DNA of 64,000 nt from Phlebotomus papatasi (taxonomy: Eukaryota > Arthropoda > Insecta > Diptera > Psychodidae), in the NCBI RefSeq assembly GCF_024763615.1, contig NC_077222.1, positions 11,904,001 through 11,968,000 of the forward strand, given 5' to 3'. Both the position numbers and the translations under genes were made by a program. The notes beneath the pieces are model-generated. The model saw only the letters and a list, made by a program, of their open reading frames with translations, did not search any database and was not told where the DNA came from. Shown here piece by piece: positions 34,436 through 45,402 of this stretch; the stretch's first letter is position 1; each line of letters starts with the position of its first letter.

Positions 34436-34703
34436 CAGGGGAGTGACATTAGCTCCGAAATATGCAACCAGTTTTAATGTAATTTTTTTCCTGTTTTCGT
34501 ACACATTTCACGAGATATCTCTAAAACCATGTAGGTTGCCAATTTGGGGTTTTCGGTTGCCTCTTCGTTATTAAATTGGCTTTTATTTTGTATTAGTATT
34601 TTTTACTAATTTGTTCTATAATGACAGAAAATAGCTAATAAACTCAAAAGTTTTTCAGGCGCGCTAGAAACATATGGGAAACATAGGAAATGTCATGCCC
34701 CTG
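34436..34703. mobile_element. hAT-like MITE, 268 bp, with 8-bp target duplication
   Basis: GATCATAC flanks it exactly at 34428-34435 and 34704-34711. The terminal repeats are CAGGGGAGTGACATT and, inverted, CAGGGGCATGACATT. An 8-bp duplication with CAGGG termini is the hAT signature. No transposase is present. It sits in the right arm of the family W element. Confidence 0.92.
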
Positions 34704-34731
34704 GATCATACGATACATGGGTACTTTCCCC

Positions 34732-36594
34732 TACTAATTCACTATTTTATACAAATCGGTTTAAAATGGGTTTTTAACTGATGCACAGATAAAATTCTCA
34801 GACTCTTCTCAAACATCTTGAAATCATATTGACAGAAAAATATTACTAAATGTACGACCCTATAAAATTTAATGAAATTTCCAAGTTTGTTGAATTTCTA
34901 AAAGTACAAATTCAATCTCAACTCTGCATAATCACAGAACTTAGTTGCATAACTTACCAAATATTGAGCAATTGGAATTTTTCTAAGGAATTTATTCTCA
35001 CAACTTTTCGTGACTTTGAATTAACTTTGGATACTTTTTCTGGCTTCTGTTGCCAAAGGTCAAGATATTCTAGAGCACTCTTCTGTCGCTGGTTCAATTT
35101 ATCATGAGGTTGACACCCCCTGATTTTGGGCGACACTCTCAAGAGTAAATCGCAGACATTCGCCTAAAATCTCAAGCTCCTAATTCCAATGACTTAATCC
35201 CCCTCCTCCCAGGCGATGCTTTTTCGTAAACATGTTTTTGTATTCCTGACTGAATCAAAAGCCAGTGAAAAGCATCTATTTTTCACAAAACAAAAATCTA
35301 TTTTTTTTTAGCGAGTCGCCAAGCTCTATTGCAATCGGATTCAAAAGTGCGTCAATTGCAGAAAATGTGGATTGGACGTTTTATTTGTGGATGGTGATGA
35401 TGTGACAATTGTGGGGCTTTTTTTTATTGGTGCTGGGAGTTGTTGGATGATCTCGTGGCCAAATCCCAAGGACGGTCACCGCCCGATGTTCAATGATGCG
35501 CGGTCAAAACCGGCAGCAGAAAAAGTTCTTAGGTAGAGAGATGTGTCTGGAGTTTGTAGGGGGATCTTCAGGCCAAAAAGCTAGGCCATACTTCTTTCGA
35601 AGGGTATTTCCTAATCTAGAAACTCAAAACACGTGGCATGTCGCGTTTGGAATTAATGGAAATGTTATCGGGCTGCAGCACCCAAAGAGAAACCTTATTA
35701 GCTTTAGTTGCATAGCCTGGAGATCTGTAGTAGCTCTAAAATATGATATTAAGTCGTATGCTGAGAGAGAGAAAACATAAAGTATTTGTATGTTAATGGG
35801 GTGATTGTTTGGTTGCAACAGAAATGTCATAAATTAAAAGTCCATATTGAACAATTTGTCCAGTAATTCTGAAATAGTGAATGTTACCATTTGTATTGCC
35901 CCATGTTTCACTAAAACGGAAAGATCTTGACCCGTTCTCGCCTCATTATTTTAATTTGTTTTACAGACGCGCGCGCGCGCATTTAACTCACTGGCCAACC
36001 GGCAAAGGTTATTCTAGGAAAATTATTTTTCATTAACCTCCCCTTCATGTCCAATTGAAAGGAAAATTCTCTATGGGAGACAATAATGTAGCTTTAGTGA
36101 ATTTTATGTGATTACCGAGGCTCAAAATTGGCGCACGATTGAGCATGGAAGGTCTCCAAGAACCAGTGTCAGGGTCTCACATCCATTTCCGATCTCCACC
36201 TCTCACTATCGTGCCCAATTATAAGTTCTACCTTAGACCATTTTTTCCCACCATCTGTACCCTCCAGTTACAAAAACTTCCCCCCATTTGGTGGATTTTA
36301 TATACAGCCAGATCGTCTCTCGTGAGTCTTGTAATTAAAGTTTGAGGAACTGAGTTGCATTGGCGATAGATTTAAGATACAGCAACAAGAATGACTTGTA
36401 CTACTTTTTAAAGAAAAGTAAAGCTTACTAAGATTAAGATAAATTTATTGATAAAGAGGAAATAGGCCTTCCCGCTGCTTGATAATTCTGAATATGCATT
36501 ATTTTTTTCCTTTTACAGAGATGAAGTTATCAATCCTATGCCCCAATGAATCAGGTATAGAGTGATACTCACTGGAAGCAGCTCAAATACATTT
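34732..36594. other. Complex island (about 35100-36350), no gene recognised
   Basis: Repeat-poor sequence of higher GC with short frames on both strands (35493-35780, 36139-36345), none recognisable. It contains an alternating CG tract at 35968-35980. It may be regulatory. Confidence 0.4.
35968..35980. repeat. Alternating CG tract
   Basis: CGCGCGCGCGCGC stands out in AT-rich DNA. Alternating purine-pyrimidine runs can adopt Z-form DNA. Confidence 0.95.
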
Positions 36595-36784
36595 AGCGAC
36601 ACGGTACCTTCGAACAACTCAAGCTTAGGACAATTCATTTTTTTATGTTCGTTATGGATATTACCCATGGCTCTTTTCTGAAAATTTGATTACGTGAACT
36701 AGCTATTAAAATATAATATTAGGGCCAAGTTCATTTGTAACCCATTGAAAAAAAATGAATGTCCGAAGGTAGCGTGCTTTCCCC
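36595..36784. mobile_element. Family B MITE, copy 2
   Basis: The left end CACGGTACCTTCGAACAACT and the right end GTCCGAAGGTAGCGTGCTTT, then CCCC and TA (36785-36786), form inverted repeats. The interior TATTAAAATATAATATTAGG matches the other family B copies. The first few bases of the left end are lost. Confidence 0.75.
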
Positions 36785-36814
36785 TAATGCTAGAAAAATT
36801 TCTGGTGACCTAAA

Positions 36815-36872
36815 GGAGGTGCGAACCTGGGACACTTGCATCATACAGCGAGTACTCTACCACTTGGCCCAT
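36815..36872 (-). ncRNA. tRNA-derived (SINE-like) fragment
   Basis: On the minus strand GGCCAAGTGGTAGAGTACTC resembles a D arm with box A, and CCCAGGTTCGCACCTCC resembles a T arm with box B, separated by a 20-nt anticodon-arm-like stretch. The acceptor stem is not formed. It lies between two TA-type MITEs. Confidence 0.5.
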
Positions 36873-36916
36873 TGAGTGCTCTGAAATGAGCAATTTTGGC
36901 CACCTAAAATAAGGTA

Positions 36917-37133
36917 AGGGAAAGTGCCCATGCTTGATACCATTGGAAGCTTCGTAATGACTAAATTTTCTATGTTTTACAATATATATATGGCTTATCG
37001 CAACCATATTTTAAAAACTATGGGAAAGTGGCCAGTTTTAAAAGTATATTTCGGAGTTACGTTTATTGAGAAACATTGGAAAAATTTAGTCATTACGAAG
37101 CTTCCAATGGTATCAAGCATGCGCACTTTCCCC
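36917..37133. mobile_element. Family W MITE, uninterrupted copy (217 bp)
   Basis: TA flanks it at 36915-36916 and 37134-37135. The arms pair over about 55 bp: CATGCTTGATACCATTGGAA and AGCTTCGTAATGACTAAATT at the left, the inverse at the right. The arms are nearly identical, which suggests recent origin or gene conversion. Confidence 0.92.
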
Positions 37134-37155
37134 TAACTAATTCAAAGCGTAGATG

Positions 37156-37300
37156 AGTAGTCTTTCAGGCTTCCTCTGGCTTCGAACACTTCATATTTTT
37201 CCCATATTCCTTTAGAGAATTTGATCTACGCCAATATATTTTAATCCTTAGTAATAAGTCACACATTCCTTCAAGGAACTTGAAAAACTGGAGGAACTTA
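37156..37300 (+). mobile_element. Family C MITE head, copy 3
   Basis: CTTTCAGGCTTCCTCTGGCT, then TCGAACACTTCATATTTTTC, matches the heads at 9212 and 41140, and AATAAGTCACACATTCC matches the interior of 41140-41350. No right end was seen. Confidence 0.6.
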
Positions 37301-37807
37301 GTAAAAATAATAAATTATTATTGCAAAGCTTGAAAGCCTTACTATACAAAAATTTAATTTAATTTCAATTTGAAGTTTTAAGTTTATTTCATGCTTTAAT
37401 TTGATAAGAATATCTACATTTACTATACCATTAATTCTTGACGTGGCCCAAAGGGCTCATTCCACTCTACACAGAAGTTTAGCTTTAGAGGATTTAAAAA
37501 TTACATTTAAAAAGATTTTTAAAAAATATATTTTTTCCAAAAATAAAGTTACAAAATTAAAAAACATATTAAAAATAGCGTATGTGAATGTAATTATGTT
37601 TTAAAGTCTTGTTTATGATCGAAAATTTTTTTTGAAAAATCAAAAACTTTTTTTTGAGAAGCCAAAAAAATTGAAAATGCCTAATTTACACATTTTGATA
37701 TTTTTGCTATTAGTTTAGTATTAGTGTAGTAGTACTACTCTTCCTGAAAAAGGGAGTTCCCACTTTTGAGTTTATCTACTTAAAAAACATAAAATAATAG
37801 AAAACAT
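37301..37807. other. AT-rich spacer
   Basis: No gene or shared repeat was seen. Confidence 0.4.
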
Positions 37808-37809
37808 AG

Positions 37810-37988
37810 GGGAAAGTGGGGCACCTTTGAAATTGGGATTTTTCACCTATTTTTAAATAAAATTGAGCTTTATCGTGAAATAATTTAGGTGCACAAACAG
37901 ATTGAGAAGCTAAATTACATTATGATATGGCTCAGTTTCACCCAAAAATGGGAGAAAAATCCCAATTTCAAAAGTACTCTACTTAAAT
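37810..37988. mobile_element. Family Y MITE, 179 bp
   Basis: TA flanks it at 37808-37809 and 37989-37990. The left end GGGGAAAGTGGGGCACCTTT continues TGAAATTGGGA. The right arm inverts TTTGAAATTGGGA perfectly, then diverges. Shares its terminus with the 1555-bp element at 19279-20833. Confidence 0.8.
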
Positions 37989-37990
37989 TA

Positions 37991-39548
37991 AAAAGATGTA
38001 GCTCTTCTAATCCGTTCCAAAGATAGATTTATTTAAAATATTTGTGAAAAATCGAAATTTAGAAATGAAGAAATAAAAGAAAAAGAAAAAATATAATATT
38101 TTTTATTATATTGTAATATTTGAAAAATTTAAAAACATTTGGAACTATGAATATACCCCCTGCCTATCCGTCTGTAGATTGCCCAATTCGCAAAACTATT
38201 TCTTACGTTCAGACGAAAATTTAAGAATTAATTTATAGTAATTATTTTATTTTAGATTTTTTAAAATATTTGTTATTTTTACCTTAATTAACAACAAGAT
38301 AATTCATTTTTAAGGCCTAATGTAAAAATGTTCAAAGTACAGTTGAATTTAGTTTATTGAACATTCCAGATTTTTTTAGAGTTTAGTTTAATTTATCATT
38401 ATTTTTATTTAAGAACTGTATTCTACTTAAGTCAGACCAGTTTTTTAAATTTTATTCGATTGGTAAACAGATCTAACATATTTTATAATTTTATTAAATA
38501 AATAAGATTTAGATTTTTCTACTTTTTTCTTAATTTACAGGACTAATAATTTGATCTGTTTTTTTTTAGAAAAATAAAAACAAATCTTTTGAATTTGGAA
38601 GAGCTAATTAACACAATATTTCATTATAAAACTCATTTTTTAATTTAGACTGTACTTTATAAAATTTTCATTAAAAATTTTAAAAATTCAGCAGTTGGGA
38701 CCTGATTTTCGGAGATATTTTTTTTTAAGAAAAATTACTTTTCTGTGGACAAGATTACTCTTAGTATAGATTCGTTTAAAGTCAAAAAACAAACTTGTCC
38801 CTGAGACGGGATCGGGAATCTTTATTTTTTCCATTTTTTTTTACACTTTTGTTTTTCCCAGTTTGCCTTTGGAATCTTTCTCTTCGGTAATTTTTGTTTT
38901 TTAGAAACTTTGTCTTTGGAAATCTTATCTTTCATATATTTTAAATAAGTATATTTTATTAAATAAAAGAATAAAATTACAACGGTGTCTTTTTTTAATT
39001 TTTAGTTCCGTCCGTTAGGGCAAGGGGAAATTTTCTGAGTTTTGGGACGTTTTTGTTTTTGTCCTTTGTGCGAAATCTTTGTTTCGCAAACCCCGTAAGA
39101 CAGTGTCTGTTAAATTATTTTTGTTAAAGTTATTATTCAACACCTTAATTAGTTCGGTTCCGTTTACAAATATTGCATCTCTTTTGTAATTTGCTTTATT
39201 TATATAATTATTACCTTAATAAGATGGGTTTATGTTTTTCTCATTTTTTGTATAATGCAATAAACCGTTCGGTCTTCCTTGCAATTATCCAGAATTCGAA
39301 TCTCGACTGATTTATGAGATATTCACATTTAAATGACCTTTGAATTTCTCCAAGTAAATTGTCTGTTTCTTAATTCTTCAAGTGCATGGTGAATTGGGAC
39401 AGACAACTCCATTAACACTTTTAAAAGAAATTATAAAGGATGTCTCGTAAATCTTGCTTTCGAGAAGAGACTAAGTTCCTTCTTAAGGTTTGGTACCAGA
39501 TTAAGTATTGATACAGCCTTTAATAGAAACGATAGAAACTGATCTGAT
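37991..39548. other. Strongly AT-rich sequence with a family D fragment
   Basis: Long A/T-dominated stretch with no gene. The only recognisable part is 38665-38795. Confidence 0.4.
38665..38795 (+). mobile_element. Family D fragment, copy 3
   Basis: TTTAAAAATTCAGCAGTTGG, GACCTGATTTTCGGAGA and CTGTGGACAAGATTACTC line up with 60015-60150 of the larger family D copy. Confidence 0.65.
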
Positions 39549-39549
39549 A

Positions 39550-39647
39550 GGAGGGGGAAGTGGGGCATTTTTCAATTGGGACATCTTTGAAATTTCAAAG
39601 CCCTATTTCAAAGAAGGTTCAAAGCAAAGGTACCCCGTCCCCACTTA
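39550..39647. mobile_element. Very short family Y MITE (about 98 bp)
   Basis: The left end GGGGGAAGTGGGGCATTTTT faces the right end GGTACCCCGTCCCCACTTAA. TTTGAAATTTCAAAG forms a small palindrome in the middle. TA precedes the left end. Confidence 0.6.
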
Positions 39648-41139
39648 AGCTGTATTTGTCCCTTTTGAAGTATTCTTCCAAGGTTCAAATTGTGTTCTAG
39701 TCTTTAATCCCAATCTACAGAACCACTTAACTCTGCCGTCCACCAATCTAATGATTGTGTTGAGACTTCCAATCACAAAACAGTCCATATAATTTTTATT
39801 TATAGACTCGCTTTTCTCAGACCAAAGAGGTAATTCAGCATCTTGCCGAGTGTTTTTTTTCTGTCCCTCACAGACTATCTTCTGGCTGGAAGCAAAAAAC
39901 GATCTGTGCTGGCTGATATTAATGTGATCTCATCAAGTGAGATGTGTTTTTTATCGTGTTGACCGCCATCGTACAGAAATAAATTTAATAATCTAATTGG
40001 TGTGGTTTGTTCCTCCAGAGTGAGAGCTTGTCGACGAATTTGCGCCACTAACTAATTTTAATCGGTCAGATCTCTCAAGTTCTGTGCCCATCTTCCTTGT
40101 GGTTTAGCATGTATCGTCTCACCGGGGGTCAGTCACTTGAGGTATTCCGGTGCAAGAAGCTCTAGAAGAGTACCAAGGTCTCCTCACCATCGTGCCTGAT
40201 AAGCCCCAATCCGCTTGGCTGCTGCAGAAGAGATTTCGCAAAATTAATGGTGACGCCAGGAAAGCCTTGGGGTCCATTTAGTTGAGCATGAGCAAGACAA
40301 TATTGGCAGTTGAATGTCTCAATGTGACTCATTCTGTGTGCGGTCTGGCAATTTTCACACCCAATTGAGATTTACCGGATACTTGAAAATAAATGGAATA
40401 AATGTGCATCGGAGTTGGAGCCAAATTAAAATCGTGTCCATCCCAAGGACACCATTATTAGCAATTTTATCATGCATTTCTGGGCAGTTTGTCTCACACT
40501 TCCTCCCTCTCGGCTTAAAAGCTCCTGGAGCCGCGGGCAGATCACTTCACGGTTCAATGATCCACCAATATGTTTTTATTGCTCCAACTCTTACAAAGTT
40601 CGAGCATTCCATGTTTTTGATTTATCATCACATGGTTAGTGGTATTTTTTTTCATTCTGAAGATTTACGAAAGGTTACGTCATGATGTTAGACTGATTGT
40701 TCATCTTGGGGTAAGGGTTGAGGTCAATCAATTAGGAAGAACAGCTTGAGATCTTCAAGGACCCCTCTATAATTCCCTAGACACACTTACGACTTAAGTC
40801 GAGAGACGGCTTAACATAATTATAATCAAAACAATGATTGGACTATATTCCCATCAGTTTCCCACTAACTTAACCGTTTCTTGGCTTCATTCGTAAGCAT
40901 ATCTAGGGCATAAGTGGCTAGTCCTGAGATCGTAATCAAATTATCCAATTGATCCTAAATCATAAATTATTGCAAAGAAGTTAAAACAGTCTCGTGAGGG
41001 ACCACAAGAAACCCGGAACGAGTCAACCTAATCTTGGTAACCTAAACCATATTTGGAAAACTTTAAAAAATATGGTAAATTGATATATTTTCTTTTGAAA
41101 AACCAAATATTTTGAACTATTTTGATAGAATAAGAAGTA
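39648..41139. other. Complex island (39830-40690), no gene recognised
   Basis: Higher-GC, repeat-free DNA. A 123-codon frame (40314-40685, plus) shows no domain. Candidate regulatory sequence; no direct proof. Confidence 0.4.
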
Positions 41140-41350
41140 GGAGAAGGCTTTCAGGCTGCGAATACACTCTGGCTTGGAACAGTTCCTATTCCTACGTTCC
41201 TTCAATAAATCGAACCTATTTACAGCAATTTATTTTAGTAGCTAGTCTTAAGTCACACATTTAATAAAAAGAATAGGTTAGATTCTTTTAGGAAATAATT
41301 GAAAAATATGAAGTTTTCGAATCCAGAGAGTGTTAGCCTGAATGCCTTCC
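41140..41350. mobile_element. Family C MITE, copy with both ends (211 bp)
   Basis: Starts after TA (41138-41139) with GGAGAAGGCTTTCAGGCTGC. The inverted right end reads GGAAGGCATTCAGGCTAACA. The arms continue ACTCTSTGGATTCG and similar. The interior contains TAGTCTTAAGTCACACATTT, as at 37245. Confidence 0.75.
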
Positions 41351-41619
41351 GTCAGCTTTTTTAATTTATTTTCTCTTAAACCATTTTTGTGATTTTTGGA
41401 AAGCGATTAGGACTTCTTCTTTTCGTTTCGCGTATGTGTTAGATTTTATCCAGCATTTACAAGAGTTTTCAGTAAATCGTATACTCAAAGTAGTTCGAAT
41501 TTCTGGTCTTCCAGGTGTGGGTACCTTTGGTTCTTCAAGTCTCTCCGGTTGCACAAACATTTCCCGTAGATTCTACGTAACAATGCTAAGTAAAGTCTTA
41601 TAACTCTTAAGACCTAATA

Positions 41620-42520
41620 CGGGCTTCAGACCTAAGACTTAGCCATATGGCTTAATGGTGCTATTTTAATGAAAAAATGACCCTGTTTTTTTAGCACATT
41701 ACTGTTCCCAAGTACTAAAAAGACCATGACTGTTCCCACATGTTATTTCAGTTAATGTCAGATGGCATTGTGATCGGCTGAAATCTTGCTCGGCAGTAAT
41801 ACTCGAATTCGGATTTCGGTTGGGAAATCAACAAGATTAATTTAGTGTTTTCATTTTCATAGTTACTTTGCACATTTTCTTTATCATGATAGACAAAATG
41901 TAAGGTTCTTCTCCCTACACAAAAACTTAATATTTTCCCCAGTCTTCGTCGTGTTCCAAAATCACCAAATAGTCATGACAGGAACAAAAGAAAAGTTCAA
42001 GTGAAATCCGAATTTGAATATTCCCTCCGAGCAAGCTTTCACCCGATCACAATGCCATCTGACATTCAGTCAGTGTGGAGTAACCTGTCATGTCAGCTTT
42101 GTGGCGTGATGCAGTTCCATGGTCGGGAGTTGACAACTTTAGCCTCGACCGCGGGTTGTTCTAGGTTTTCCATGAGTTTTCCAGTGAATGCTCAATGGTG
42201 AAAAGTCGGCGAGCAGCATTAATATTCTCTACTCATTATTTTTCTTAATATGACGTATGGGAACAGACATGGTTTTTTTAGTACTTGAGAACAGTAATGT
42301 GCTAAAAAAAACATGGTCACTTTTTCATTGGAATAGCACCATAAGTGCTCTAATTTCTTATCAATTACATTTTTTTGGAAAAATTTAACTTAGGACTGGA
42401 TTATTAAAGATGAGTGACCTATTAGGTTCTCAAAAAGCAGTGAAATTGCTCGCTATTCAGGATTTTGAGTACTTCGGGAACTGGGCTAAACTTCTAGCCT
42501 GAAGACCGTTTAAGATTAAA
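41620..42520 (+). mobile_element. Family J MITE, copy 3, split by a 686-bp element
   Basis: The left part 41620-41655 (ACGGGCTTCAGACCTAAGAC, TTAGCCATATGGCTTAA) and the right part 42345-42520 (GTGCTCTAATTTCTTATCAA to GGGCTAAACTTCTAGCCTGA) are consecutive in copies at 26095 and 56281. The family T element lies between them. Confidence 0.85.
41656..42341. mobile_element. Family T foldback MITE, full copy (686 bp, TAA duplication)
   Basis: TAA flanks it at 41653-41655 and 42342-42344. The ends TGGTGCTATTTTAATGAAAA and, inverted, TGGTGCTATTCCAATGAAAA pair, with the arms continuing AGCACATTACTGTTC. Sequence much further in is also inverted (ATCACAATGCCATCTGACAT at 42048 against its complement near 41757), so nearly the whole element folds on itself. 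The TAA site fits PIF/Harbinger. Confidence 0.92.
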
Positions 42521-42624
42521 AAGGATCAGGAGAATTATTTTTTAGGTCATCGCGATATGATTTATCCAAAAACCTAAACGGTTTTCGAATTCCGGAAAAT
42601 ACCGTCTATTGGACAAAGTGGAGC

Positions 42625-42788
42625 CATCACTTATGGACGTTATACACTTACGGACATCTCACAGAAATTTTAGTTTTTACGCAAAACCGATTTTGAAAAA
42701 TCATAAATTAGTATTAGGTTTTATGATGTGACAACAATTTTATGACTTTTCGAAATCTATTTTAGATGTATAACGTCCATAAGTGATG
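42625..42788. mobile_element. Short MITE with 24-bp terminal repeats (family Z)
   Basis: The left end CATCACTTATGGACGTTATA and the right end TATAACGTCCATAAGTGATG are perfect inverses over 20 bp. The interior is AT-rich. Confidence 0.8.
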
Positions 42789-43184
42789 ATAGGAACATAA
42801 TCGAAATTATAGTAATTTGACTTTGGATGGAACAACTTTAGAATCAAGTTTAAAATTTGTTTTTTTTATAAAACAAAAGTTTTAAAAAATAGAATAAAAT
42901 AAACAAGATAAATATTAAAGCTGTGTCACCCAGTTAAAATTAATGACTAGAATTGTGCCCCTTTGATATCGAATTAGCGATATAAATTGCCTTTAGGTGC
43001 TAAGGAACCGATGATAAACCGGAATAAAGATAAGACGATTTTTGAATAATTGCAGGAAGTATCTCTAAAAACAGTTGAGTGTTTTTATTTCTTATTTTTA
43101 AAGATGTTAAAAAATATATACGAAAATTATCTTGTAACACCCGTAAAAATAGTTTTCCAAAATCACAGGTATAAAGACGATCGG
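42789..43184. other. AT-rich spacer, no gene recognised
   Basis: No repeat boundary is evident before the family L block. Confidence 0.35.
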
Positions 43185-43400
43185 GAACGTATTTCTCAAC
43201 CGATTGGGGTAAGTTTGGTGTCGTTGGAAAGGTCTTGGAATACCTGACAAGTCTAAATCAGTTCCCACAGCTTGTGAACCAGTTACTAACCGATGATAAT
43301 TTTCTTTACTATTTTAAATTTAATAGGATTACTTCAAAACTGTTTTTGGTAATTTTTCAGTGTTTTATAAATCGGTTCAAATCGGTTTTGAATCGGAAAA
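43185..43400 (+). repeat. Family L repeat, copy 3 (partial)
   Basis: GAAAGGTCTTGGAATACCTG, GTGAACCAGTTACTAACCGA and TTTATAAATCGGTTCAAATC follow the order seen in 13440-13610. The GAGTTCGAAC tail is missing. Confidence 0.7.
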
Positions 43401-43435
43401 TACAAGAAAAAAACAAAACAAAACAACTATGCATA

Positions 43436-43636
43436 GAGGAAAGTACTCTCCCTTCGAACGTTCATGCCTTCGAATAATGTGAATTATCTTTTAGTTTTTC
43501 TAAGAGACTTACACATTTCCATTAAATATTAGTTGGCTTATCATCAATTGTTGATAATTCCGTGATAATTTATTGTAAATCTCTTACGAAAAACAAATGA
43601 AATTCACATTATTCGAAGGCATGAACGTTCGAACAC
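43436..43636. mobile_element. TA-preceded MITE with perfect 32-bp inverted repeats
   Basis: TA at 43434-43435 precedes GAGGAAAGTACTCTCCCTTC. TCGAACGTTCATGCCTTCGA, then ATAATGTGAATT, is exactly inverted at 43600-43632. The outer bases resemble family B ends. The perfect arms suggest it is young. Confidence 0.8.
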
Positions 43637-43664
43637 TGAGAAAAAAACGCGGGTGCGATTAACT

Positions 43665-43860
43665 TTTTTCCTCATAAATTTAATACTTTTTAGGTGTAAA
43701 AATATATCGACATTTTTTAATGTTAATTTTACACCTTTTTAAGGGTAAAATTAACATGAAAAAGGGTAACTTTAACCCCCAATACACCTAAAAAGGGTAA
43801 TATTTACACCGATTTTGGATCAATACTGCAGGGTAAAATTAACATTTCCGGAATGTTATT
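43665..43860. repeat. Cluster of GGGTAAAATTAACAT inverted motifs
   Basis: AATGTTAATTTTACACC, AAGGGTAAAATTAACATG, AAGGGTAACTTTAACCCCC and GGGTAAAATTAACATTTC occur in both orientations within 200 bp, probably overlapping ends of small MITEs. Confidence 0.55.
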
Positions 43861-45197
43861 TTAACTTTTTCGGATTTCTCTCAATGAAGGGAGAGCACTT
43901 TTCCCTAAGTGTAAGAAAATCTGTGAACGATACTTTTCCCCAAATTCGAGCATTCTACAAGGCTGAAACTCTTTCTTCCTATTTTTTACTAACGGATTTT
44001 CCCGCCAATTTGGCGGAAGTCTAGGACAGGAAGTAGGTCCTCACGAAAAATATGTCTTCATCGAGAAGTTTGGAGAAAAACATCCAAATGGTCTAAAGAA
44101 GAAAAACAAATTTCTACCATACTGAGAATAAACACACATGATGGAGCTTTAAGCATTTGGGGCTATTGAGAAAGTGAAGGCAGAAAAAAAATACAAATTG
44201 TATTAAGAAGAGTAAATAAATAATAAAAAGCAATGGGTTCCAAACCATAGAGAAATAGAAACCTAGTTTTTCTCCCATTATTCGCCATTATTTTTATTAT
44301 ACCATTTCCATTATTATTAAAAGGCCACCACTATCTTCCTTTTGTATCGCAAGTTGGATCAATATTGGAAAATCTCTCACATGTTTGTTCCCCCCATACC
44401 CATCTCTCCAATTCCTTGTTCTGATGGTGTCCAATACAATTGAGGCAGCTTCAATTTTTTGCCCAGTTCTTTTGGTTTGCGCCTTCCGCCGCCATCCGCT
44501 AGCCGTGGTGCCCTGGATGTGTTTTGTGCACAACAAACCACTCAAAAGTGCATTGTTAATCATTTGTAGCAGCAGCAAAGAGTGATTTATAGCAGAGTCG
44601 CCGCCACAACTCATGAAAATTGGAATCGTGGCTGATCCGTAATTGAAAATTGCACTTAATAGTTGCAAAATGTGAATTTGTGCATTAGCTTTTCATCTAA
44701 CTATACCAATTTAATGCCCGTTTCGATTTGAATCAATCGCTACGGTTGATCCAATTGACAATCTCAGAGGCATTTTGCTTTTTGAATTAGATTTAAAAGG
44801 TCACTTTTTATGGGACGTTGGGTAGAAAGACATGAAAATTTTATTGTAAGGTTTATTTAAACTAAAGATACAAAGTTCGTAAAAAAAAGATGAAAGCTTT
44901 ACGGGATAGGTTTTATAGTATTAAAACCTCTCTGTAAGTAATAGAATACGGAAGAAGGACAAAATAAAATCAATTATTCCGGATAAAGTTATGGGACTGA
45001 ATAATTATTATTTAAATTGTTAAGGAAAATAGTAAAATAAATGAAATATTAAATAAAACTTTGATACTGATTTCTTTTCGAATTTACATGTACTTAAAAA
45101 AAAACTTTTTTGGAATAACAATAGCATGTCCAGAATTGGTTTAATTTTTTAAACACATTTCAGAAACTATGAATGGGCTTGTAATATCTAAAAAGCA
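43861..45197. other. Complex island (44280-44780) with AT-rich flanks
   Basis: The island has a 123-codon minus-strand frame (44297-44668) overlapped by a plus-strand frame; neither is recognisable. No repeat was seen. Confidence 0.4.
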
Positions 45198-45400
45198 GAG
45201 AAAGCGCTCTGCCTTCGGACGACTCAAGCTTTAAACAATTGAATTTCTTTTTCTATGTTCTTAATGGTTTTGACCCATGGCCGTCAATCTGAAGCATCAA
45301 ACTAACTATTAAAATATAATACTGGGTCAAATTCATTAAAAACTTATCAAAAAATTAATTGTTCGAAGCTTTAGTCATCCGAAGGTAAGGCGCTTTCCTC
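45198..45400. mobile_element. Family B MITE, copy 3
   Basis: The left end AAAGCGCTCTGCCTTCGGAC (from 45201) and the right end CATCCGAAGGTAAGGCGCTT, then TCCTC and TA, pair. TATTAAAATATAATACTGGG lies in the middle. Confidence 0.8.
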
Positions 45401-45402
45401 TA

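Larger units (their letters stand above)
34053..34731. mobile_element. Family W MITE, copy 1, carrying two insertions
   Basis: The left end GGGGAAAGTTCCCATGTTTC and the inverted right end GGGGAAAGTACCCATGTATC match and continue through AAGCTTCRTAAT into ACTAAATT. TA follows on the right (34732-34733); the left flank is TT. Removing the hAT-like element and a roughly 190-bp tRNA-containing block leaves about 215 bp, the size of the uninterrupted copy at 36917-37133. Confidence 0.8.

Noticed and set aside
44297..44668. 123-codon minus-strand frame as a gene
   Set aside because: No homology is recognised, the opposite strand is also open, and no splice signals are evident.
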